Source: Niveispirillum sp. SYP-B3756 (GTDB lineage Bacteria; Pseudomonadota; Alphaproteobacteria; Azospirillales; Azospirillaceae). Taken from it: a stretch of DNA of 64,000 nucleotides. This document shows positions 1 through 7,660 of this stretch, piece by piece; the first letter of the stretch is position 1; each line of letters begins with the position of its first letter. The notes under the pieces were generated by a model that saw only the letters and a list, made by a program, of their open reading frames with translations, ran no database searches and was not told the origin of the DNA. The stretch is taken from the NCBI RefSeq assembly GCF_009495745.1, contig NZ_WIDQ01000002.1, forward strand, positions 681,569-745,568, written 5' to 3'. The translations under genes and the position numbers were made by a program.

Positions 1-450
1 ATCGATGAAGCGGATCGGCCCTTGCCCGCGCAGATGGGCGGCCACGGCCAGAAACTGCCGGACAGGTTGGATATTGGGATAGAGCGTGTTGACGGCATAG
101 GCGGCATTGCCCTGCCGGGCGGCCTGCAGGCCGGCAGTTATCTCCGTCACATGCACCGGATGTTCCTGGAGCACATGCACGCCCCGGCGCAGGAAATGCT
201 GGGCCACCGCTGCGCCATCGCCGCCCGTCGCCCCTGATCGCAGCACGATACAGGCAATATCCACCTCATCCGGCACCTGTGCCGGGTCGTTATAGAACGG
301 CACGCCCAGCCGGGCGGCATAATCGCGGGAATAGGCGCTGCCCTTGGCCAGGATGCCGGCCAGTTCATACCGGTCGGGTGCGGCGCGCAGCGCTTCCAGA
401 TATATCCGGCCAAAGGCGGTGCCGGCGACCAGCACGCGGGTTCTGCCCAT
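1..450 (-). CDS. Thiazolinyl imide reductase, PchG/YbtU/Irp3-like (truncated by window edge)
   Basis: The 150 visible codons begin at ATG 450-448 and run off the left edge. The start overlaps the preceding methyltransferase stop as TGATG. The protein opens with a nucleotide-binding strand (RVLVAGTAFGRIYLEAL), then ILAKGSAYSRDYA, DIACIVLRSGATGG, and RGVHVLQEHPVH. This order closely follows yersiniabactin Irp3/YbtU and pyochelin PchG as I remember them. That family uses NADPH to reduce a thiazoline to a thiazolidine while the chain is held on the NRPS. As the last visible gene of a salicylate/cysteine NRPS operon it fits that role. The C-terminal half lies outside the window, so intactness cannot be judged. 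Confidence 0.85.
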   Translation of the reverse strand, partial: MGRTRVLVAGTAFGRIYLEALRAAPDRYELAGILAKGSAYSRDYAARLGVPFYNDPAQVPDEVDIACIVLRSGATGGDGAAVAQHFLRRGVHVLQEHPVHVTEITAGLQAARQGNAAYAVNTLYPNIQPVRQFLAVAAHLRGQGPIRFID

Positions 451-1949
451 CAGATCGCCCCCTTGCGTGCGGCGAAGACCCGGTGGCCCAGGCGGGAGAG
501 GGGGTGTTGATGGTCCGGCAGGCCCAGCACCCGCACCAGCCCCGCCGCTTCCAGCACCCGGTTCCATTGCGCCAGCGACAGGAAGGTGGCCTGCGTTTCT
601 TGCCGTTCATCATCGGTCTGGCCCATCATGAAGGCCTGCGACGCCATCACCCATACCTCTTCCCGCGTCGGTTCGGTCAGGATCAGCCAGCCACCGGGGC
701 GCAGCAGGTCACGCAGCCAGCCGATGCTGGCATCGGTATTACGCGCGGCATTCAGGGCGCCGCCGCTGATGATGATATCCAGGCTCTGCCGTTTTATTCC
801 CTGCGCTTCCGGCGGCTTGTCGAGATCATAAAGACCGCGCCGCACGAACGGATAGGGCTGCTGCCACGTCGCCACCTGATCCAGGAAGAAGCGCGACAGG
901 TCGGTAAACAGGTAATCCACCGGCAACCCGGCGAGCGAGGGCAGTACCAACCGCGTCGTCGCCCCCGTGCCGCCACCCACTTCCAGCAGGCGCAGCGGGG
1001 CGGCCCCCGTCCAGGCGGCGGCCAGCCGGCTGACCAGGGCGCGCACGCTGTGATGCTGGTAACGGGCGGCGACCGGCTCGCTGTAAATGGCAGCGGCCAG
1101 ATCGATCCGCCCTTCCGGGAATAGCAGATGCACGGCCTGGCGTTCCCCGCGCAGCAGTTCCGGCAGGTGGGCGGCATTGGCGCGGGCATAATCGATGGTG
1201 CGGGCACTGCCGCTGACCGCCCGCCAGTCCCGTTCCAGCCCATCCCAGGCCGCTTTCAGGGCGGCATCGCCATAGGCCGTGGCGGGCGGTACGGCGCAGA
1301 GCCGCCCGCCGGACCAGCGCAGCCGCCCCCGTTCCACCAGCACCCGCAGCCAGCGGCGGATCAAGCCCCGGTGTGACGGTGCCACGCGGGCGGTTTCCAG
1401 CACATCCTCCACGCTATGGGCACTGTCCGCCCCGGTGAACAGGCCGCAGCGGGAAAGCCCGTTCAGCATGGATAACAGGGCATTGTCGGCCAGCCGGTCC
1501 GCCACCGCCACGGCCTGGGCCAGATCAATGCCGGTCAGCGATGCCTCGGCATCGGCGGTGACGGCAGCCGCCAGTTCTGCCAATGTCTGCCAGTCCCGCG
1601 CCGGTGCTGCCAGCAGGGGCCGGGGCGGGGTGCCGAACAGGGCGGTGACGGCGGCCTGTTCCACCGGCGACAGGCTGCCCGCCACCAGCAGATCGCGGAA
1701 ATGCGACAGATCGGCCAGATCAAGGGCGGGCAGGGGCAGCAGGGCGCGCAACGTATCGGCATCCAGCGCCACCCCGTCCGCCATCGCCCCTTCCAGCAGG
1801 GCCAGGGTGCGGGCGGGGCTGGGGGGCAGGTCATGGTGACTGACCTGTATGCCCTGACGCCGGGCGTTGACGGCCAGATCGCCGCCATCGGGCTGCCCCA
1901 GGATCAACAGATGCTGCAGGTCGGGCAGGGGAAGGGAAAGATCATTCAT
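450..1949 (-). CDS. Free-standing SAM methyltransferase homologous to the NRPS-embedded MT domain
   Basis: 499 aa from ATG 1949-1947. A second ATG at 1952 is adjacent; GGAG at 1960-1957 is better spaced for 1949. An upstream extension to 2066 would overlap the previous gene and is rejected. Motif I reads LLEVGGGTGATTR, followed by DYLFTDLSRFFLDQ and LLRPGGWLILTEP, the hallmarks of class I methyltransferases. The segment before motif I (LLSMLNGLSRCGLF, RRWLRVLVERGRL, HLLFPEGRIDLAAAIY) aligns by eye, segment for segment, with the MT inserted in the A domain of NRPS 2 (LLTMLGCLCGHGLF, RRWLGLLVAADLL, DLLFPEGRPHLARAIY). It therefore looks like an excised trans-acting version of the PchF/HMWP-type MT domain. 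Likely role: C- or N-methylation of a thiazoline/thiazolidine intermediate. It might instead be a methyltransferase-derived epimerase, as in PchE. Confidence 0.8.
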   Translation of the reverse strand: MNDLSLPLPDLQHLLILGQPDGGDLAVNARRQGIQVSHHDLPPSPARTLALLEGAMADGVALDADTLRALLPLPALDLADLSHFRDLLVAGSLSPVEQAAVTALFGTPPRPLLAAPARDWQTLAELAAAVTADAEASLTGIDLAQAVAVADRLADNALLSMLNGLSRCGLFTGADSAHSVEDVLETARVAPSHRGLIRRWLRVLVERGRLRWSGGRLCAVPPATAYGDAALKAAWDGLERDWRAVSGSARTIDYARANAAHLPELLRGERQAVHLLFPEGRIDLAAAIYSEPVAARYQHHSVRALVSRLAAAWTGAAPLRLLEVGGGTGATTRLVLPSLAGLPVDYLFTDLSRFFLDQVATWQQPYPFVRRGLYDLDKPPEAQGIKRQSLDIIISGGALNAARNTDASIGWLRDLLRPGGWLILTEPTREEVWVMASQAFMMGQTDDERQETQATFLSLAQWNRVLEAAGLVRVLGLPDHQHPLSRLGHRVFAARKGAI

Positions 1950-3073
1950 CATGCATCTCCCGCGATGCCAAGGAACAGACATTGCCCGGCCGCGGCCATA
2001 GGGGATACGGCCTCGGGTAGGCATAGGCCCGGTGACAAGCCGGCAGCACCCAGTTCCGCCCGCCATCCATCCGCATCCAGAAAGGGCAGCCCGGCCCGGC
2101 GGTCGGCCCGATAAAGCGGCGGTGCCCCGGCGGCGGGGGAGAGCAGGAAGCCCATGCAGGTCAGCAGGGCTTCATTTTCCCACACTGATTCCGTGAAGAT
2201 CAGCCAACCACCGGGGCGCAGAACCTGCCGGATATGGCGCAGGCTGGCCGTGATATCTGCAGCGTTGTGCAGCACATTGCCGGCCAGCACCAGATCAACC
2301 GACCCGTCCGCCCCCCCCTGCGCGGCAAAGGGCGCGTTGATATCCAGCACGCCGGTTTCGATACCGGGGAAGCGCTGGCCGGCGGCCAGGGTGAACATGC
2401 GCGACAGGTCGGTGAAACGATAATCGGCTCGCCCCGGCCCCAACCGGGACAGCACGGCATCCGTCGTCAAACCCGCCCCGCCGCCCAGTTCCAGCACCGC
2501 CATCCCCGGCCCCTGGCGATCATGCCGCCATGCCGCCAACCCGGCGCAGACACGGTTCAGGTAACGGGTAAAGTGATTATCCTGATAGGCGGCCAGCGCC
2601 TCCAGCACCCGGCCGTCGGCGAACAGGATCTGCTGGATGCTGGCCTGATCGCGGATCAGCCAGGGCAGGGCACCCAAGGCCAGCCGGTGCGATGCCGCCA
2701 TGCGGGGCGGAAAGCCCAGCGCGGCATAGGCTGGTGCCAGATCGTCCATACCCGCATCCGGCAGCGGCCCATCCCCCCGCCACCAGCCCGCCGGCCCGCC
2801 CTGAACCACTCCGCGCGTGGCCAAGGCCGCCAGCCAACGGCCCAATAGCGCCCCATGCCGGGGGGCGGCCCCCAGGGCGGCGGCGATAGCGGTCGTGCTT
2901 TGTGGGGTCTGGTCTAACGGCGCGGCGTCCAGCACCAGATTGGCAAGGGCGCGGATGCTGATATCGCTCAACCGATCCATGGCGGCGGGCAGGGGGGAGA
3001 GGTCGGTTCCATCGGCCATGCCCATCGCATGGGCCGCTGTCGGCGACGGTGGCGGAATGATGGGGTGGGTCAC
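1949..3073 (-). CDS. SAM-dependent methyltransferase (second free-standing MT)
   Basis: 374 aa starting at GTG 3073-3071, which overlaps the upstream TGA as GTGA; its own stop overlaps the next start. The SAM-binding motif is VLELGGGAGLTTDAV, followed by DYRFTDLSRMF, a DINAPF acidic loop, LVLAGNVLHN, and the post-motif RQVLRPGGWLIFTES. The N-terminal ~150 residues are helical and resemble a small O-methyltransferase dimerisation region or a shortened form of the NRPS MT lead-in. LFADGRVLEALAAYQDNHFTRYLNRV is reminiscent of the corresponding lead-in of the neighbouring MT. It is shorter than that neighbour and more divergent. The substrate is unknown; the operon position implies tailoring of the metallophore or of NRPS-bound intermediates. 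Confidence 0.75.
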   Translation of the reverse strand: MTHPIIPPPSPTAAHAMGMADGTDLSPLPAAMDRLSDISIRALANLVLDAAPLDQTPQSTTAIAAALGAAPRHGALLGRWLAALATRGVVQGGPAGWWRGDGPLPDAGMDDLAPAYAALGFPPRMAASHRLALGALPWLIRDQASIQQILFADGRVLEALAAYQDNHFTRYLNRVCAGLAAWRHDRQGPGMAVLELGGGAGLTTDAVLSRLGPGRADYRFTDLSRMFTLAAGQRFPGIETGVLDINAPFAAQGGADGSVDLVLAGNVLHNAADITASLRHIRQVLRPGGWLIFTESVWENEALLTCMGFLLSPAAGAPPLYRADRRAGLPFLDADGWRAELGAAGLSPGLCLPEAVSPMAAAGQCLFLGIAGDA

Positions 3074-4161
3074 AGGGTGCCCTCCTCTTCTTCGGTAAGG
3101 GTTGCCAGCGGCCCATCCGTCACGCGGAACTGGCTGCCGCTGGCGGACAGCAGGGCGGGCAGGCTGTCAGCAGGATTCAGGATATCGGCAGCCATATGCC
3201 GGCCCGGTGGCAGCTTGCCGGCCAGCACGGCCTGTATCGCCACCAGGGCCATGGCGGCGGTCAGCACGGCATTGCCCGGCCCCTGCAGCAGGGCGCTGGC
3301 GGTTTCGTGCTGGCCGTCCCGCGTCCCCGCCATTTCCAGGGCCAGGGTGACGCTTGGCCGTTTTCCCGCCAGATCCAGCTGGCTGGCCCGGCACAGGTTG
3401 TCCACCGCCGCAGCCGGTGGCAGGGCCAGGGCGCGGTCGAAGGCGGCCAGCATGTGCCGTCCAGAGAGAATGTTGAACCAGTCCCCCCGGTCCAGCCGCA
3501 GCCTTGCCCCCAGCCGGGCGGATTCCGCCGATAGGAAGGGAAGGGCGGTTACCAACCCGTCAAATCCCGGCAGGGCAATGCCTTCCCGCCGGGTCAGGCA
3601 GCCGGCCCGCATCCGCCCGTCGCGCCAGCCGGCATTGGCCTGTCCCGTGCCATCGGTGGCGGCGGCCAGATAATCGGCGGCGGCAATGGGGGTGAACAGG
3701 TCCAGCACGCCGAAATGGCTGGACAGCCGTTCCACCCGGTCGAACCTTTGTGCCGCCAGCCAGCGGGGCAGCAGCCCCGTCAGGCCCGGTTGCAGCCCCG
3801 CTGCCAGCACGGATACCCGCCCCGCCGCCGGTTGGATCGCCGGCCCCGCATCCCCTGCCACATCCACCAGATCGATGCCGGCGCGGGAAGCGGCTTCGGC
3901 CACAATCGGGGCCAGATGGTGGGAAGGGCCGGCGCAATTCACCAGCAATCGGCAATCGGCCAGAAAATCGGCAAGGGAAGCAGCATCCCCCGCATCCACG
4001 GCGCGGCAGCCGATGGCGGCGGGGAACAACCCGTCCGCCAGCGCCCAGGCCGCTGCCACCTTGCGCGCACCCAGCCGCAGCGGCCCGATGCCGGTTTTGG
4101 CCAACTGTCGCACCAGGGCGCTGCCAATATCGCCGGTCGCCCCCAGAATGGCGATGGTCAT
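3070..4161 (-). CDS. Saccharopine dehydrogenase-like NAD(P)-dependent reductase (possible PchK-type thiazoline reductase)
   Basis: 363 aa from ATG 4161, overlapping the upstream ABC gene stop as ATGA. The N-terminus is a Rossmann fold of the saccharopine dehydrogenase type: TIAILGATGDIGSALVRQLA, then LLVNCAGPSHHLAPIVAEAA and GIDLVDVAGDAG. The remainder (VLAAGLQPGLTGLLPRWLA, then SSHFGVLDLFTPIAAADY) follows that superfamily. I recall that enantio-pyochelin producers use an unrelated reductase, PchK, of this superfamily instead of PchG; I cannot verify that here. This operon also encodes a PchG/Irp3-type enzyme, so two reductases of different ancestry coexist. Probable function: reduction of a second ring or a different stereochemical outcome. 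A standalone imine reductase in precursor metabolism is the alternative. Confidence 0.7.
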   Translation of the reverse strand: MTIAILGATGDIGSALVRQLAKTGIGPLRLGARKVAAAWALADGLFPAAIGCRAVDAGDAASLADFLADCRLLVNCAGPSHHLAPIVAEAASRAGIDLVDVAGDAGPAIQPAAGRVSVLAAGLQPGLTGLLPRWLAAQRFDRVERLSSHFGVLDLFTPIAAADYLAAATDGTGQANAGWRDGRMRAGCLTRREGIALPGFDGLVTALPFLSAESARLGARLRLDRGDWFNILSGRHMLAAFDRALALPPAAAVDNLCRASQLDLAGKRPSVTLALEMAGTRDGQHETASALLQGPGNAVLTAAMALVAIQAVLAGKLPPGRHMAADILNPADSLPALLSASGSQFRVTDGPLATLTEEEEGTL

Positions 4162-5930
4162 GCCGATATCTCCGTTTCCAGGACTTGAACGACGGGCAGC
4201 AGGCGCCAGCCCTCCGCCCGCTGGCGTTCGTGCCAGAAGGCGGCATAGGCCCCGCCGGCCTGTATCAGGTCCGCATGGCTGCCGACCTCCGCCACCTTCC
4301 CATCGGCCAGCACCAGGATACGGTCGGCCATGGCGACGGTGCGCAGCCGGTGGGCGATGACCAGCACCGTGGCCCGCCCGCGCAATGCTGCGATGGAGCG
4401 TTGCACATAGCGTTCATTTTCCGGGTCCAGCGCCGCCGTCGCTTCGTCCAGCAACAGGATGGGCGCGCCTTTCAGCAGGGCGCGGGCGATGGAAACCCGC
4501 TGACGCTCCCCGCCCGACAGCAGGGCCCCGCCTTCGCCCACCCGCGTCTGCCAGCCCTGCGGCAGGCGGGCGACAATCTCTGTCACGCCGGCCAGATCGG
4601 CGGCATGGTGCAGTTCCGCTTCCGTTGCGTCGGCCCGGCCCAAGCGCACCGCCTGTTCCAGCGTGCCGTCGAACAGATAGACATCCTGGGTCACGGTGGC
4701 GACGGCCTGCATCAGGTCGGTGGTGGCAACCTCGCGCACATCGGCGCCACCCACACGCACGGCCCCCGCCTGCACATCGAAAAACCGCACGATCAGGCGG
4801 ACAATCGTGCTTTTGCCAGCCCCCGAGGCCCCGACAATGGCCACCATGGACCCCGCCGGCACCTGGAAGGACAGGCCGCGCAGCACCGGCTGTGCCGGAT
4901 CATAGCCGAAATGGACATCATCAAAGGCGATCCGGCCCGGCTGATCCATCCGGGCCGGTTCCGCCGGTTCCGGCAGGGGTTTTTCATCGAAAATGGCGGC
5001 CAGCCGGCGCAGATCATTGCCCGCCATGCGCAGCAGCCCGCTGCGGGCTGCCGTCTCCGTCAAAGGGCCGGCAAAGCGGGCGGCCAGCACCAACAGCGCC
5101 ACCAGCCCCAGCGGATCGGCCGCCCCGCTGGCCGCCAGCCCCAGCCCGGTCAGGATCAGCACCAGAAAGGCCAGTTGCACGGCCAGTCCGCTGGCAAACA
5201 GCCGGGGAAAGGTCTGGTCCAGCATCGACCCGCCGGCCTGTTTTTGCGCATTGATGGCGGCCTCTAATGGCGGATAGCTCCCCAATGCCTGACCAAAGGC
5301 GCGCAGAACCGGCTGCTGGCGGGCGAATTCCACCACCCGGTTGCCGGCTTGGGCTGCGGCATGGTCCACCGCCTCTTCCGTCCGACCGATGGCGGCGGAT
5401 GCCCGGCGATGGGCCAGCAGGATCAGCGGCGCCGACAACAGGGCGCACAGCCCCAACCGCCAGTCAAAAGCCAGCATGGCCAGGGCGATGATGCAGGGCG
5501 TCACCAACCCGGTGACCACCGGGGTCAGCAGATGGGCGAAGATGTTGGTCACCATCAGGGTGCCGTTGGTGGCGCTCTGCGACAGCCGCCCGATCCGTTC
5601 CCCGGAAAACCAGCCCAGCGGCAAGGTGGCCACATGGTCGCCCAGCCGCCGGTGCAGGCTGGTCAGCACCACCAGGGCCAGATTGAAACCCTGCATGGAT
5701 TGCTGATAGCGGGCGATGCAGCAGCACAGCACCACCCCGCCCAGCGCCGCCAGCCAGCCGGTCAGCGCGCCCATCTCCAGCGGTTGGGCCAGCAGGGCGC
5801 GCAACACCGGCACCAGCAGGGTAACGGCCAGCCCCTCCAACACGCCATAGGCCAGCAGCCAAGCGAAATAGCGGTAAAGCGCCCCCCGCCGCTGCGGCCC
5901 CAGGATTTTCAGCAGATCGGCGATCAACAT
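4158..5930 (-). CDS. Fused ABC transporter (TM-NBD), YbtQ/Irp7-like
   Basis: 590 aa from ATG 5930; earlier in-frame codons up to 6008 lie inside the previous gene and are rejected. The 3' end of the preceding ABC gene overlaps this start by 7 bases. The N-terminal ~300 residues hold about six membrane segments of the type I exporter fold (ALYRYFAWLLAYGVLEG, VVLCCCIARY, CIIALAMLAF). The C-terminal nucleotide-binding domain has Walker A GASGAGKST, a Q-loop in VTQDVYLF, the signature LSGGERQRV, Walker B ILLLDEATAALD and the switch His in VIAHRL. Pairing with a second half-transporter directly upstream matches YbtP/YbtQ, which have exporter architecture but import ferric yersiniabactin. Inner-membrane uptake of the loaded metallophore is the best guess; export is the alternative. 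Confidence 0.85.
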   Translation of the reverse strand: MLIADLLKILGPQRRGALYRYFAWLLAYGVLEGLAVTLLVPVLRALLAQPLEMGALTGWLAALGGVVLCCCIARYQQSMQGFNLALVVLTSLHRRLGDHVATLPLGWFSGERIGRLSQSATNGTLMVTNIFAHLLTPVVTGLVTPCIIALAMLAFDWRLGLCALLSAPLILLAHRRASAAIGRTEEAVDHAAAQAGNRVVEFARQQPVLRAFGQALGSYPPLEAAINAQKQAGGSMLDQTFPRLFASGLAVQLAFLVLILTGLGLAASGAADPLGLVALLVLAARFAGPLTETAARSGLLRMAGNDLRRLAAIFDEKPLPEPAEPARMDQPGRIAFDDVHFGYDPAQPVLRGLSFQVPAGSMVAIVGASGAGKSTIVRLIVRFFDVQAGAVRVGGADVREVATTDLMQAVATVTQDVYLFDGTLEQAVRLGRADATEAELHHAADLAGVTEIVARLPQGWQTRVGEGGALLSGGERQRVSIARALLKGAPILLLDEATAALDPENERYVQRSIAALRGRATVLVIAHRLRTVAMADRILVLADGKVAEVGSHADLIQAGGAYAAFWHERQRAEGWRLLPVVQVLETEISA

Positions 5931-7660
5931 GCGGGTTCCCCCTGTTCGGCCTGCCACAGGGCGGCATAGAGACCGCCGCGCGCCAGCAGCGCACCATGCT
6001 GACCACATTCCGCGATGGTGCCGTCGCGCATCACCACGATCTGGTCAGCCCCGGCAATGCTGGACAGGCGATGGGCGATCACCAGCACGGTGCGGCCACG
6101 CGCGGCGGCGGACAGCGCGTCCTGAATGCGCGCCTCTGAAGCCGGGTCGGCATGGGCGGTGGCTTCATCCAGGATCAGGATCGGCGTATCGGCCAGCAGG
6201 GCGCGGGCGATGGAAAGCCGCTGCGCCTCCCCGCCGGAAAGCTGCGCCCCGGCCCCGATGATACTGTCATAGCCCTGGGGCAGTTGCTGGATACGGTCAT
6301 GGATCTGCGCCGCCCTGGCTGCCGCCATCACCGCTGCCATGCTCGCATCCGGGCGGCCCAGGCGGATATTGTCGGCGATGCTGCCATGCAGCAGCCCCAC
6401 CTCCTGCAGCACAAAGCCGACTTGGCGGTACAGCACCTCCCCGGCAATGTCGCGGACATCGACACCGCCGATCCGCACCACCCCGCCGGTGGCATCGTGG
6501 AAGCGGGCAGCCAACTTGGCCAGCGTGGATTTCCCCGCACCGGACGGGCCGACCAGGGCCGTGACCGTGCCGGGGCGGCAGTAAAGATTGATGCCGGAAA
6601 GGGCGGCTGCGCCGTCTGGATACTGGAAACTGACATTTTCAAAACAGATGGTGGCATCGCGTGGCAGCTTGGGATGCACTGCCCCCGGCAGTTCCGGCGT
6701 GAGCAGCAGCGTATCGATGCGGCTGGCCGCTGCGGCGGCCTTACGCTCGGCCATCAGGCCCTGGTTCAGGGTCAGCAGGCTTTGCGGCAGGATCACCGCC
6801 ACCATGATTTCGGCCATCAGGTCCATCGGCGCGATCTGACCATTGGCCAGCAGCCAGGCCCCGCCCGACAGGCTGACCAGCAGGATCACCGGCACCGACA
6901 GCGCCATGGAGGTCAGCGCCTCCAGCCGCAGCAGCGGGCGTACCCAGCCGGCATAGCGGTCGGAAAAACCATCCACCGCCGCGCGATAGGCGCTGTGCGC
7001 CTCACCCGCGCGACCGAAGCCTTTCACCACGACGATGCCATGGACAAATTCCACAATGGCGGCGTTCACCTGGGCAAAGCTGGCATCCAACTGCGCCATC
7101 TTGGCCGCGAAACCGCGCATCATCCAGCCATAGGCGAGCGCATAGATCGGAAAGCTGGCCACGGCCAGCAGGGCCAGCCGCCAATCCAGCCAGACCAGAT
7201 AGGCGATACCCCCCAGCGGCAAGGCGATGGCGGCGGTCAGATCGACATAATGATGGGCCACCATATGGTGCAAATCTTCCAGATCGCCCTGCACCGCCTT
7301 GCGCACGGCCCCGGTGGTATTGTCCGCGTACCAGCCCAGCGGCACCCGCCCCAGCTTGGCCACCAGGGCGCGGCGCACATCGGCCTGGATGCGGTGGTCG
7401 GCAATATGGGTCAGCCACAGGGCAGCCCCATTGGCGGCCCAGCCGATGAACAGGCCCGCCACCACCAGCGCCCCCAGCCCGGCCAGGGCCGCCCTGTCCG
7501 GTGGGGAACCCGCCAGCAGCAATTCCCCCAGCCGGGCGATGAAGATGAAGGGCAGCAGTTGCGACAGTGCCCCCACCGCCCCCAGAACCATGCCCAGCCG
7601 CACCAAACCCATGGCAGGGCGGCGCAGGGCTGCCAGGGGGGAGTAAACGCCTGCCGCCAT
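5924..7660 (-). CDS. Fused ABC transporter (TM-NBD), YbtP/Irp6-like
   Basis: 578 aa. ATG 7660 is chosen because it overlaps the NRPS 2 stop as TGATG; the longer frame to 7774 would lie within NRPS 2. The N-terminal membrane domain shows segments such as GLVRLGMVLGAVGALSQLLP, LVVAGLFIGWAANGAAL and LALLAVASFPIYAL. The nucleotide-binding domain has Walker A GPSGAGKST, QEVGLLHGSIADNI, the signature LSGGEAQRL, Walker B ILILDEATAHAD and VIAHRLSS. It probably forms a heterodimer with the ABC gene at 4158-5930. In yersiniabactin loci the equivalent pair carries the iron complex across the inner membrane. Direction of transport cannot be read from the sequence. Confidence 0.85.
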   Translation of the reverse strand: MAAGVYSPLAALRRPAMGLVRLGMVLGAVGALSQLLPFIFIARLGELLLAGSPPDRAALAGLGALVVAGLFIGWAANGAALWLTHIADHRIQADVRRALVAKLGRVPLGWYADNTTGAVRKAVQGDLEDLHHMVAHHYVDLTAAIALPLGGIAYLVWLDWRLALLAVASFPIYALAYGWMMRGFAAKMAQLDASFAQVNAAIVEFVHGIVVVKGFGRAGEAHSAYRAAVDGFSDRYAGWVRPLLRLEALTSMALSVPVILLVSLSGGAWLLANGQIAPMDLMAEIMVAVILPQSLLTLNQGLMAERKAAAAASRIDTLLLTPELPGAVHPKLPRDATICFENVSFQYPDGAAALSGINLYCRPGTVTALVGPSGAGKSTLAKLAARFHDATGGVVRIGGVDVRDIAGEVLYRQVGFVLQEVGLLHGSIADNIRLGRPDASMAAVMAAARAAQIHDRIQQLPQGYDSIIGAGAQLSGGEAQRLSIARALLADTPILILDEATAHADPASEARIQDALSAAARGRTVLVIAHRLSSIAGADQIVVMRDGTIAECGQHGALLARGGLYAALWQAEQGEPAC

